DNA of 64,000 nucleotides, from assembly GCA_033030425.1 (NCBI GenBank), contig JAUFSD010000008.1, positions 434,001-498,000 of the forward strand, in the 5' to 3' direction. The notes below the pieces were generated by a model. The model made no database searches, had not been told where the DNA came from, and saw only the letters and a list, made by a program, of their open reading frames with translations. This document shows, in pieces, positions 23,702 through 34,844 of this stretch. The number at the start of each line of letters is the position of its first letter. The first letter of the stretch is position 1. The position numbers were made by a program, and so were the translations under genes. This DNA comes from Verpa conica. Taxonomy: Eukaryota; Ascomycota; Pezizomycetes; Pezizales; Morchellaceae.

Positions 23702-24818
23702 ATGGAAAAAATGTCGTCTTCTACCGCTACCTCAAAAACATGGACGGAAAAGCAAACAAAGGAGGTCATGAGAAAGGTCATTAGGCGTGCAGAAGTATCG
23801 AGGGTAAATATTCCTCATGCCATTACTTCCGTTGTGAACTTGGCCTCTGTTTTTATTTCTTTAAAAAAAAAGCACCCCCCTCGCTAACGCTCGTACTCTT
23901 TTTTTCCAGATTGCCCGATTACTACAGCACCGCCTCGCACTTGCCAACTTCAAAACCAAGAACGGCTGGGAGAATTTAACCCTAGACACCATCGAGCCCA
24001 AGGTCGAGGAGGATTTGAAGCGAAAACGTCAAAGGCCAACTTCAGGAGACAAGTCCCCATCACCGGGTGCTTCATTTTTTAGTGAAGGTGACCTCGAATG
24101 GTTAAGAAAAAATAAGCCGCCAAACGGGCAGCCCCATAAGCGGCGCGGGAGCCAATCGTCTGATATCGGGCCTCTTCCTAATTTCCGAAACTCGAGAAAA
24201 CGTGGGCGGCCGTCAACCTCCACAGACTTTCAGCAGCCATCCTCCAAGCGCCGGCAATCATGGAGGGATCATAACCGCACAATCCAGTCGTCTCCGGGAT
24301 ACCGGTATGGTAATGAGGAGAGGGATAAAGATGACTATGACTTCCAGCCCGCATTTCACTCAAGTCCTCCCCGCACTCCGCCACGGCGGATTGCGAAACT
24401 AGGAACTAAGAAAGGTGGGGAGGAGGGTGCCGATCTTTTGATATACCTCGCCACATCTCCTTCGCCGGCTGGCGCCATGTCCAAGACAAATATTGTTCCA
24501 ACCACACCTCCACCATCTTTTGCTCTTCCATCTTCTGTTATGAATACCCCAGGAGGGGGAGCCCCTCGAACTCCTCAGACGGGTTTCAATTTTGCGGATT
24601 TTGTCAATATCACTCCTTCGCCTGCTCAATGCGCCTTTGGCTCTGTTGTTGCAGGACGGGGGACTCCTGTGAAGGGACGAGGGACTCCTATTGCGGCCGC
24701 TCGTCGGCGGTTGAACTTTGACCAACTTGCCCCACCGACAGGTTCTCCCTCAGTTCCATCTGGGGGTACGAGGCATACTGGCTTGGGAATGGAGTTGGGT
24801 GGCGAACTCGTGTCGTGA
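23702..24818 (+). CDS. Whi5/Nrm1-like G1/S transcription repressor
   Basis: Two exons, 23702-23803 and 23910-24818, joined in phase 0; 336 residues. Residues about 13-50 (WTEKQTKEVMRKVIRRAEVS then RIARLLQHRLALANFKTK) match the GTB motif by which Whi5 and Nrm1 bind SBF/MBF factors. The rest is disordered and basic, with many proline-directed sites (SPGA, SSPPRTPPRR, TSPSP, NTPGG, RTPQT, ITPSP, RGTPVKGRGTPIA), as expected of a protein controlled by cyclin-dependent kinase. Two further conserved-looking blocks are ADLLIYLATSPSPA and GFNFADFVNITPSPAQ. RKRGRPS is a likely AT-hook/nuclear signal. I cannot tell a Whi5 from an Nrm1 function. Confidence 0.8.
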
Positions 24819-26903
24819 GATGAAAAAATAATGGAATAAATTTTTTTGATGCGGTGTATTTGCTTTTTGTGGGGTCTCTTTCATGCGGGTGTTTCGGTTC
24901 TGTGGGTTACGATTTTGGGAAGGTATATTCTTTTTTTTTTTTTCTCTTTCTTATATTTTTTTTCTCTCTTGATTTTTCTTATACCTTATTTATTCATTCC
25001 TTCTTGGTCCTTGAAGGATTCCGTGTAGTGTAAATATTGCTTCCTTTTGCGATGGCCGCATTATTCATATTAGTAGTATTGTTTAACGATAAAGAGAAGG
25101 ATATATATTTTCTGGGGGGAGGAGGGGTTGATGAAGCAGTAGATATTATGCACGAGTCAATCTATGGTGTTGAACGCGTCTCCAATCGCCAAACGCGAGA
25201 TCTCTTGGCAGCTCTAACACGAGGTCATTCTATTTCAAGCGAAAGGTGTGGTGAACTAGCAGCGGGGCGCGCGGATCCGCTGTGCCCGGTTCCTGACTTT
25301 TTTTGAACACGAATCATACTGGCCAACGTTGGACGCTCGCCGCTTTGTCAGTCCATCAAATGTCGGTGCACCCCTGCAGCCTGTTCGGGCGGCGTTTCAA
25401 TTTGTATAACACACCAGTCCTTCACCCATTTTGCCCCTTCCCTAAGCACTGATAACCAAAGGGTTAACCCGGAAAAGTAATCTCGGGTGATAAGGAGGGT
25501 TTTGGGAGTGGGGGGAGGGATGAGGGAAGCTGTGAAGGGCATGAATCAGACGTTTGGCACTACGGAAGGATTGGGTTAGGATTGGGCAACCCTGGAGTGT
25601 AGGAAGAGGAAGGGTAATATGAGAGGCCGCGGATTGGGCTACATTACCCTTTACAAGAGGATGCAAAGAGCTGATTCCAACGTACCTAGCCGGCTGGTCG
25701 GAATAAAGTTGAAGTGAGGAAGGAGGGTTGATAGAGGTGTGGGTGCTGCGATTCCCTGCGCGGCACGCCCACCCGCACAGCCTCTGTCAAAGGAGACATT
25801 GGATTCTGGGGCAGCTTCTCCGGGCTACGCCGCTTTAGCAAATTTGCACGCTGCTCATTTCTATTTTCTGCCATTCTCGCATAGATATCGCACAACCCTT
25901 GTCCAGTGCACCCCTTCGTGAATTTCGAAAAAAAAAAGAAAGTGGGAGGGGGAGCGGGAGGGAAGAGGAGGGAACGAAGTGCGAGTGGACGAGTAGTGGA
26001 AGAAGAAGTGATTTCCATCGCCATCAACATCAGCCATCGTCAGTTCTCAAAAACATCACCATCTCCTTTTGTTTGGGGGGGTCCGTATACACTCGTTGCC
26101 AGCTCGTTTGTGGTTGGTTCCTGGGTGGTAAAACACCAGCCGTTCGCTCGTAGTCTGTGTTCTCCTGTCCCCTTTGGCGGATTGGGCGGGTCCTTGGACG
26201 GCCTCATCCGAGTCTCTGACAGCATCCCTTCCCTTTTCCCTTTCCCTCCTCACTCCTCACGCTCTCTGTCTGTCTGTCTGTCTCCACGTTTAACCCCAGT
26301 CTGTCCTTTCTACCTGTTTCCTCACTCTTTTCCCTAAACCCGTCTCTCTCGCCTTTCTTTTTTCGTGTTATATTGACATTATTCTCCTCCTCTGACCTTC
26401 TCCTCCCCCCCTTTCGCTCGTTCTCACACTATATACATACACATACGTTGTCTCTCACTTTTTGTTGTTCATCGTCGTGACCCCCCCTCAGCACAAGGGG
26501 AAGTGGAGGAGTCGGTCGCTATAGTCGTTGTCGTCGTCAGCTAGTTGTTCCTGCGTCGCGCCGCTTCGCATCCGATCGTTTACAGTTGACGAGTGAATGA
26601 ACCCTTGCTGAGCCTTATTTGGTTTGTCATCCTAGTCTCTCCCTCTCTGTCTATTGTATCTTTTCCTCCCCCCCCCCTGAGTCTCTACTACTATCTTGTC
26701 TTCTTCTCTTCTTTCAATCCGTCATTCCATCTTTTATTCTCTTGCCACTCCACCCCTCTTCTTCCTTTCTAGTGTTAACCGACGGGGTGGTTAGTGTCAG
26801 CAGCAACCGCATATCATCTAGCCGTTCCGGCTGCCTCACCATCTCAGGTGACCACACCACACTCTCCATTAACCACCAATCCACAAAATTATCCATACAC
26901 AAC
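24819..26903. other. Intergenic, including the long C/T-rich leader of the WSC gene
   Basis: T-rich tail of the Whi5-like gene, then G-rich and finally strongly pyrimidine-rich sequence from about 26220 to 26900, including a TCTG microsatellite at 26262-26284. The frame in front of the WSC start is open for over 90 codons but has no ATG. ORFs on both strands at 25348-26337 are low-complexity and unconvincing. Confidence 0.55.
26262..26284 (+). repeat. TCTG microsatellite
   Basis: About five tandem TCTG units inside the pyrimidine-rich upstream region of the WSC-domain gene. Confidence 0.8.
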
Positions 26904-27927
26904 ATGAAGCAGCTATCGGCATTGGTGCTCGCTGCTCTGAGTGGATATGTCCAACTCGCCCTCGGTGCGGATGCTACATACTACGCATGTTACAGCAACC
27001 AGGGGAGTTTAGTAAAGAAGGGAACAGACGACTTTCAGTCGAGAGGAGCGTGTCGAGTAACATGTGTAGATGATGCGAAAGCCGCTGGTGGTCCGGGATA
27101 CTCAGTGCAGGCAATGACAAACGAAACAATTTGCTTGTGCTCGCAAACACTTCCCAATGATATCTACAAAGTCAGCGACAGTGATTGCAAGCAAGCATGT
27201 CCTGGATTCAGTACCGAAACATGTAAGACCACCCATACAATTATATTTCACTATAATATCAATATCAGTTTCCCTCTTATATAAAGTGTTTCAAAGTGTT
27301 GGGCTTACGCGTCATGCAGGTGGTACTCGTCTAGGCACATATTTTTCGGTGTACCTAACAGGTTTGGAGGATGGTACTCCTGATCAGGACCCAGCACCTT
27401 CATCCTCTTCTTCTAGTGCCACTAGCACATCAACCGGTTAGTGATATTTGTGACGAATTCGAGGGGTTCTCGTACTGATTTACTATCTAGAATCAACATC
27501 AACATCATCAACATCATCAGCAGCAGCAACCTCAACCTCTGCAGTACCAGTTACAACCCCTTCCGCTACCGCTACATCAGAGCCCAAGAAATCAGTAAAT
27601 ACTGCAGGTGTTGCCGCTGGAGTTGTTGTTGGAGTACTTGTAATTGCTGGAATTGGTATTGGGGTTTTCCTCCTTATGAAGAAGCGAAGGAGGGAGAAGG
27701 TTGAGGAGGAATACAGGAAGTCTGCGGCAGCAAGGGAGTTTGCAAGGAAGCCCGAACAGGATCATCGGCTGGATCCCGTAATGATCCAAAGGAGGGATAG
27801 TGTTGGAAGTATCGCAGATAACCAAGACTACTCACGGAGGATTCTTAAGGTTAGTAACTCTTTTTGGATTGTTATAAGATTCCTTGCTAACGCTCTCTGA
27901 TAGGTTACAAACCCCGATGGAAATTAG
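26904..27927 (+). CDS. WSC-domain cell-wall stress sensor
   Basis: Plasma-membrane mechanosensor of the cell wall integrity pathway that signals to Rho1 through its cytoplasmic tail. Four exons: 26904-27222, 27320-27436, 27491-27849, 27904-27927; 272 residues. The signal peptide is 1-22 (MKQLSALVLAALSGYVQLAL). The Cys-rich WSC domain is about 25-120, with ATYYACYSN at its start, then TICLCSQTLP, CKQACPGFSTETC and a closing GTYFSVYLTG. A short Ser/Thr-rich stalk (about 133-175) would be O-mannosylated. The membrane span is about 184-208, followed by KKRRREK and a tail of about 60 residues with RRDSVGS and a terminal VTNPDGN. The stalk is short for a Wsc sensor, so reach into the wall may be limited. 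Confidence 0.9.
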
Positions 27928-30691
27928 AGTAACGCCAATGATCAGACTAAGGGTTTTTATTTTGAGGGGGTTGGATTGGGTCTAGGAAAGATCAAAGCAT
28001 CGGGTTTTTTTTGTAGTTCATCTTTGTAGTTTTTTCCCGCCATTATATCCATGTCATCCTCTTTTGTTCTCCCGGATCCCAATTGTATTACGCGTAGTCA
28101 ACTGTGAATGGCAATGGGTGGTTTTGCGGGACAAAGCAACTTAGATGGATGAGATACTTTTCTTTCTTATATATCATTTTCCTTTATTTCTTTCTATTGA
28201 TATCAGGTGGGTATGGTTGACAAAGGGAGAATCGGCGGATCCTGTTTTTAAAGCACTCTTATTTTATCCCATTTCTCGCATTCATTTTGTAACCCTTTTT
28301 TATTTTATTGTGTATCTTATCGTCCGTTTTTTCCCTTGTTGTGGTTCTTTTTTTTTTTTGGTCGTTTGTTTATTCCTCATGTCCTATGCGTTATTAGAGC
28401 ATCTCTCGTTTCTATCTCTCTATCTCTCTATCATCTATATAGCCCAAATCTTCCCTTTCTCCTCACGGTAGCTTTTATATTTTATTTATTGTATATGGAT
28501 GGCGGCAAGATAAGGCGGGAGGGGTAGAAGACAACAAAGGAAAATTTGGGGAGGAAAGATTAATTGGGTTGCTGCTAACAGATTGGTTAAACTTGACTTC
28601 TATCTTTTGCCATTGCCCATTTGCTGTTACCACTACTTTGAACTCAGATTTGGTGAGTATACTTGTTTTGAAAACGAAGTCCCACTTGTAGCAACGTCTA
28701 TAAATTTAGGTTGTTGACTAGCAGTCTTGGCGCCAGACAAACTACAAGTAATAGAATAAAGTTATAGCTAGTAATTAGCGTAACGCCCTAAGAAAAGGCT
28801 ATCTCAGTAGCTCTTTCAGTTTAGTTCCTAAGGTGTTAAACCTTCTCTAGAGCTATTTCGCTCCTGCTTTGAAACACTCCTCTGACTTGAGTGTAGACAC
28901 CTCTAGTAATATAGGGCTCTATAAACTGCTAGAGGATTAAGGGAATATAGTGGGTAGATGAAAGCTCATAGAAGACGTACCAAAAACCGAAACTACCTCA
29001 ATTTTTGTGACTTCTGACTTATCTGATGACAACTTTATTTCGTACTCGGATATCCAGATAGCCCATGATTTCCTGGTAGTCTATCTAGTTCTCTCTCTGA
29101 CTATGGCACCTTGGGTGGTCGACTGTATTGAAAACTCAATTTGCTATTCAGAAATAATAAACAGATATCCTATGATAGTAGATATTATTTCCATCTAGCA
29201 AGAGATAGCAGGTAATAGTGGGTTACGCCAAAAAAACTCGTTGTAGATACAAAATTATCCTTTATGACATTGAGGTAAGTGTTTACTAGATTGAGCTGCG
29301 CGGCAGTACCTTGAGAGAAGACAACAAGCAATGCTCTCCTGAAACTGGTCTGTCTACTCAGCAGAATTTGGAGAAGGAGATTACTCTCAGCTTGTCTGTT
29401 GTTGAAGGTTGTCTGCTCAGCAGCGTCCAAAGTGAAGAAGCCACTAGCATGTGAGAATACATGCCCTTAAGGTGTAGGGTTGACGTAGTGTGAAGTTAAA
29501 TCTTCCTCGTAATACTAATTTAACCTAGCCATCACTGAAATTCTATGAGTGCGATGTGAAAAGGCTAGACCTGCTATATTAAGACCTTCTTGAATATAAT
29601 ACATGTTTTTTTTATGGGCATACTTCTTCGCTCAAGCTGGTATTCTAAATTCTAGAGTGTGAGGCCTAATTAGCGGCATACAGAACAATAGGAGTGTATA
29701 GGAACATGACGTACTTGTGCTACTGTAGCGCATACTTAAGATGTTATGTCCCGTAACGGGGCCTGTTATGTTGTGTGTGGGACCTGATAATTCAAGCTGA
29801 AAGGGTTGAGCTTGTAATTGGGCCAGTCAATCAGCCACCTTCCCATCTCTAATTATCTAATTAGCTAGAACCCCTTGCCTAGCACCGAGGCAGTGTAAGT
29901 ACTGCCCTGCTGGACTGACGTATGTAGTGGTCTCGCATCCATAGGTATGTAATATATTATGTTTTAGAGCTATTTTGTGAGGTGGTGGCTGTAGTAGGAG
30001 TGGGCGGGGCCGGATATGTATCTGTGCGTACATATTAGGCCAGCTGGAATTTCATTATGCTTTTTCTTGAAACGTGCGCCTCGGTGGCTGGATGATAAGC
30101 CCCTCTTGACTTGTCAATGATATATTTCGTATCTTTACTAGATACGAAATATCAGGGGTTTTTGTGGTTTTTGGTAATTTATAATAGTCTACTAAGCTTT
30201 GTGCATTTTTATGGCTTGTGTAGAGATTTTTTTTTAGAAAAACGGCGCTCCTCCTAAAACCTTGAGCTATTCTTATATAGTTGACTACCTGTATTCCTAG
30301 AAAAAACTATGCATAACACTTTTCTCTCCAGTACGCCCCCCACCCCAATTTACCCACAAGCTATGGTGGTATTGAACAGAAATTCACGAAAGAAACAAGA
30401 GAACAGATAATAGTGGGTTTGTAAAAGTAGGATGTAAAAAAACGCAAATACAAGCAGGTATGAAAAGATAGTTGGTGTATTTGGTAAGGAAGGTAAACTA
30501 AAGGGTGTTAAAACTGCCAGATATAGCGCTCAATCGGTGTGTGCGTGTGCGCGTGTGTGTAAAGCATGGTGAGTGGTCTACTGTTACCAACAGCCCCCAA
30601 CTTCCCTGCAAGAAGATTGAGTCCTTGTAATCCCACTAAGAAGGCCCACAAAATACAAAAGAAAAACACCCAGTCATAAATAAGTCCTATT
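27928..30691. other. Convergent intergenic region, no gene seen
   Basis: 3' sides of the WSC gene (+) and the phosphatidylserine synthase gene (-). T-rich to about 28500, then AT-rich with short ORFs of no recognisable content (29007-29198 +, 29185-29430 -). Contains a 12-bp-arm hairpin at 30122-30152 and a GT repeat near 30540. Confidence 0.55.
30122..30152. repeat. Perfect short hairpin
   Basis: Arms ATATTTCGTATC (30122-30133) and its exact complement (30141-30152) around a 7-base loop TTTACTA, about 540 bases downstream of the synthase stop. No T-tract follows, so a bacterial-type terminator is not implied; it may be a repeat remnant. Confidence 0.75.
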
Positions 30692-31695
30692 TTAGAGCTT
30701 CGGAATATGTATCGACTTCGACACCATTGCGCATCCACTCGCAACAAAAACCAATACTGCCGGGTGAAATTCTAACAATCCAGTCCCAACAGTCCCGAGT
30801 GGCAGAGCCTCTAGAAGCCAACCCTTGGAGGCCCAGTATGCCATCAATGATACAATAGAAAGTGTAGTTGGGATAGGTGTTCCCTCGAAATATTTCGACT
30901 TTCCTGTAGCGTCCTTGGGGAGTGATTGAACAGTTACATTAAAGCGCGCCAAGCGAGAAAGACCACAGAGGACAAAGAAAGTTAAGAGAATAGTGTCGAA
31001 GAAGGTGCGAAAGCCGAGAGCAAAGGCGCAAGAAGCAGGGGCCATGCCGAAAGAAATCTGAACGTCACTTGTTAGGATCTTATGGTAATTGTAAGGAAGA
31101 AGGGGGGCAAACAAGATCAGCGAGTGAATCCAATTCTTGGCCCATAAGAGAGCTCTTCTTCCGCCACCTAGCAACCTTTCCATCCATAAAGTCGAAGAAG
31201 AGTCCGAATGGCATGAATGTCATTGCAATGTAAAGCTGTGAAAGGTCATCGGGATTGCCGAGACAATACCGCAGAGATGAGAATATACTCATTGCGCCGC
31301 AGAAGCCTATTATTTGATCATTTATCAGCTTCTGATTGTTCCTGTTAGGATATCTTTCGAAGGGCATTGAACGAACCGTTGAGCTCAGTAATTAAGTCGG
31401 CCATATGTAATGCGCTGTTAAGATCATGGCATTTCGTTAAATCTGTTTGACTTATTCCTATGGAGACGAGTGGATTCTGTGGGAGATAGTCTTACCGAAT
31501 CATAGAGAAGTGCCCGCTATCACCTGTTAATTCTGACGCCTTTGCTTTCGTCTCGGGGTCTATAAAGGAAGTTAAAGTTAGCTAAGGCTCCAGGGGCATG
31601 ATTAAGATCTCCGCGGGAGGTCAGGAAATAAAGAGATACGTACCTTGAGCAGGAAAGTTTCCATTGCTGGATGTAGTTCCGGTTCTTCGTGACAT
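30692..31695 (-). CDS. cho1: Phosphatidylserine synthase (CDP-diacylglycerol-serine O-phosphatidyltransferase)
   Basis: Makes phosphatidylserine from CDP-diacylglycerol and serine in the ER membrane. Five exons, 5' to 3': 31695-31644, 31559-31496, 31414-31377, 31306-31113, 31057-30692; 237 residues. The CDP-alcohol phosphotransferase motif is complete: Asp93, Gly94, Ala97, Arg98, Gly107, Asp111 and Asp115, inside [10 protein letters not shown] and [29 protein letters not shown] before it and [13 protein letters not shown] after it are typical of fungal Cho1. Several hydrophobic spans follow, and [12 protein letters not shown] is conserved. The N-terminal tail is soluble and short. Between exons 3 and 4 a 70-nt intron has an open frame and must be spliced to restore LNGFCGAMS. 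Confidence 0.93.
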
Positions 31696-34600
31696 GGTTT
31701 ATTGCTAAGTTATTCGACGTGACAAGTCGAGATGAGGCGATGTTGTGATGTGAGCTGGACAAAAGCAATGATTCTTTCTTGTGATGAAACGGCCGGTAGT
31801 GGGGGGAAGCTTCAAGATAGATTCACTAGAAGAAATGATGTCGAGGGGTGATGTTGTGTCGTGTCGTGAACTGGAGAAGGTGTTGGGGTTTTCTCTTCTT
31901 GTGATGCCGAGACTTGACCAGGTTTGGAGGCTGGGGCTGTGCCAAGAATACCAGTCCTTGTGACGTGCACCGACCGATGAGGGACAATCTTGCTGGGAAC
32001 AACGCAGGTAGGGTGGGCCTGGGACCAAGCGGTACATATAATGGATACAGGCTGTAGAGGAGTATCTAGGAAACGACTGGATATGCAGCTGTTTCCGGCA
32101 CACTCTCCTCCATATTTGTCTTGGCACACAATTGCGAAATTAGGAACTAAGTCTGTAGACAGGAGGCTACTAGTAGTAGAATAGATCACGCTAGGGTGTC
32201 ATAGCTGTATTTAATCGGCCCCGGTCACCATTATACCCCTTATCCGTTACTACCCCACTATTATACTAGGTATCAACTAGATGCCTATTTTTTTAAGACA
32301 GAAGTAATCTGCATGCCGATAGTTCACATGTCAATCCACCAGAACCCCAACATCAGCTTTCCTAGTGGTCGTTGATAGAAATAATCACTAATGTTTAGCA
32401 TGCTTTACCGTATCTTAACGAAAAATTTTCGGTCCAAGCTTAATACCAAGGGTGAAATTAAAGAGCGTACATAGCAAGGTACTAGATTAAACTAGTTGAT
32501 ACTATGCGTACCATGAAAGGAATATGTAGCAACGAAGCGTATAAATATAAAATTTCATTGCTAGAATTAGTCACAGAAGACCTCCCGAGGGCTGATGCTC
32601 GTAATGCCTTCACAGATCTTTTGAGGTGCTAGGTTTATATAATCTTATGGTATATAATCTTATGGTGACGGGTATATAACCTGGTGCGTATGGATATGGA
32701 GGAACGGAACGTAGATCTATCTATCTCTTTGCGCGTACAAACACTTCTATTCTACGTAGGATTTTTTTAATCGGCTAAGGGTAGTAGTAGTCTTTATTCT
32801 TTGAATATTTATATAAATCCTTATGAGCACGCTCTACCGTAACATGACATATAGATGATATGCTATTAATGTAAATGCGAATGTATTTCGCGTAATTTGA
32901 AGAACGTGGCCAGCTGATGCAGTGTTTTTTTTGATACGAGATCTAGGGGGCGAGCTGCAGTAGTAATTTCTCCTAAGTTGAGATTATGTGAGGGTTTTTA
33001 ATCCCTAATTTCTTTTTAGTCAGAGTTTTGATAAAGGTAAAAATTTTGTTTACCCAAAGACCAAATATTTTCTTCTTTTTCTCGGTCTTCCTAAGATGTA
33101 GTTACAGGGGGAGTTGTATATAAGTAATCTAGCTAGGCAAATGATCTCTAGATATTAGTCTTCTATAATGATCTAATAGGATACAAGGGCTCAGGTTAAT
33201 TCGATTTTACTCAAGTAGACTAGCTAGCCCTACAGATTTTTGCTTTTATCTTTACTATACAATTCTTACTATAAGGTTAATTAAAAAAACGGCAAAGGTC
33301 TAAAATGACCCACCCGGGTTGGTTCATGCTGCAGAATGACCTATATTTTTAAATGACACATCTATGGTAATAGTAAGAAAAAAACTGTGAACTGCATCTC
33401 TAAACTCCTACATCAATCCAAACAGTTGTCTTTGCAGTGTACTTCTACTTGTACTAGGCCCTAAAACCACCATATCTCAGTACCACTAGAGGTAGTGAAG
33501 TTGATACCATGGTGGGATGTTGATAGATAGTAGGATGTTGAGTAGTCAGTGATCACAGTGGTGGGGTAACCGTGGGTGTGTTATTTTAGAATATGGGTCA
33601 TTCTGCAACATGAACCGGCCTGGGTGGGTCATTTTAGACCTTTGCCGTTAAAAAAATCTCACCTAATTTTAACTTAGGGGACTTCTTTGGTTTCTTAGGG
33701 CGGGTGTTGGGCGTTTCTAACTATGAAGAGTCAAATTGGACCTTGGTATGTAAATAAGTGAAATATAGAGTCCCTTCACTGGCAGATGAAATGCGCGGTA
33801 GTTAGGTAAATCGTGCGCTATGTGTAATTGTCTATTCCCTCGGCTCGGCACTCGCGTTATAGACACATACAGACGAAGCCACGGCCACTACATGTAATGT
33901 ATACGCATGCAAACACAGCACGGGCAGTTCTTACTGGTTTTTATCCTAAGTTATATGTAGGTACGCTCCAAGCCCATAAGATCTAGTACTTTGAGATCTA
34001 AGATCAGAATCTTGTGGGATAATTACACATATAAGCAGTATATTGTTAGTGTTAGTGTATGTATTATGAAACAGAGTGCCCTCCTTTCCTCATTGAACCT
34101 AAAATTCCCTCAGTCCCCTTTATATCATATCTCGATGACCGGACACGAGCCCGATGCGATTGATTTCAACTGAGCCACCCTTACATCCATCGCTAGGCCC
34201 CCGCTTGAGCGACTTTTATATCACAACAGCAGATGGGAAACGGCACTTCTTGAATAAATAAAAATTACCCAACAGCGCTGTTTCTGGTGGGATATGTCTT
34301 TACTCTCCGAGACACCGCCGCAACAACCCTAATATTGACGCCCGGCTCAAGCACGGGCCACAGCCTTGCAAGACCCCTCTTTTCCGGTTGAATGACGTCG
34401 ATGAAGATGGTGGGGGGACTTCTGCCAAGAAATACACCCCGCCCTTCATCCCGCACTTACTGTAGCGGCGAGTATGAATTTGCGCTAGAAACCGTGGGGT
34501 TTATATCAATGAAATGAAGTGAAAGTGGAGAGAGAATCGGAACACGTTAGCTAGACCGCGGATCTTTCTTTGCACGAGTTTCTAGCCGCTGCAGAGACCC

Positions 34601-34844
34601 TGATTCCTTGTTTTTTTTGCGGGATCTCCAGATAGCTTCCCCACCCCAGCTCCCTCTTTGTGTTTCTCCGCAGCTGTTTAGTTCTTCGTCCTTCTACTGC
34701 TTCTACTCACTCCATCCTTCCGTCCATCCATCCTTCCTTCTCATCACCTTTCCCTGCATTTAACCCCCAGACATCTTAAATCCATCATTCATCAATCATT
34801 CATCCACCATCTCATCTGTAGGGCTCTTGAATAAACCCACTACC
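31696..34844. other. Divergent intergenic region, AT-rich, with one MITE
   Basis: Upstream region of the phosphatidylserine synthase (-) and Slm1-like (+) genes. ORFs at 31705-32189 on both strands overlap each other and are not convincing. A 15-bp unit TATATAATCTTATGG is duplicated in tandem near 32636-32665. The Mutator-type MITE occupies 33290-33647. The final 200 bases are C/T-rich with repeated CATC/CTTCC units and are probably the Slm1-like promoter and leader. Confidence 0.55.
33290..33647. mobile_element. 358-bp MITE with long terminal inverted repeats and 9-bp target duplication
   Basis: Left end CGGCAAAGGTCTAAAATGAC; the right end is its inverted copy. The match covers the first 26 bases perfectly and extends with scattered differences to about 90 bases. 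The first four mismatches, within about 50 bases, are all transitions. Both sides are flanked by TTAAAAAAA in the same orientation (33281-33289 and 33648-33656), a 9-bp target duplication. No coding capacity. Size and duplication length point to a Mutator-like (MULE) non-autonomous element; the transitions resemble RIP. Confidence 0.85.

Noticed and set aside
31705..32189. Overlapping minus-strand ORFs upstream of phosphatidylserine synthase
   Set aside because: Two frames of the same sequence with no domain. They lie in the promoter/leader region and a plus-strand ORF overlaps them too.
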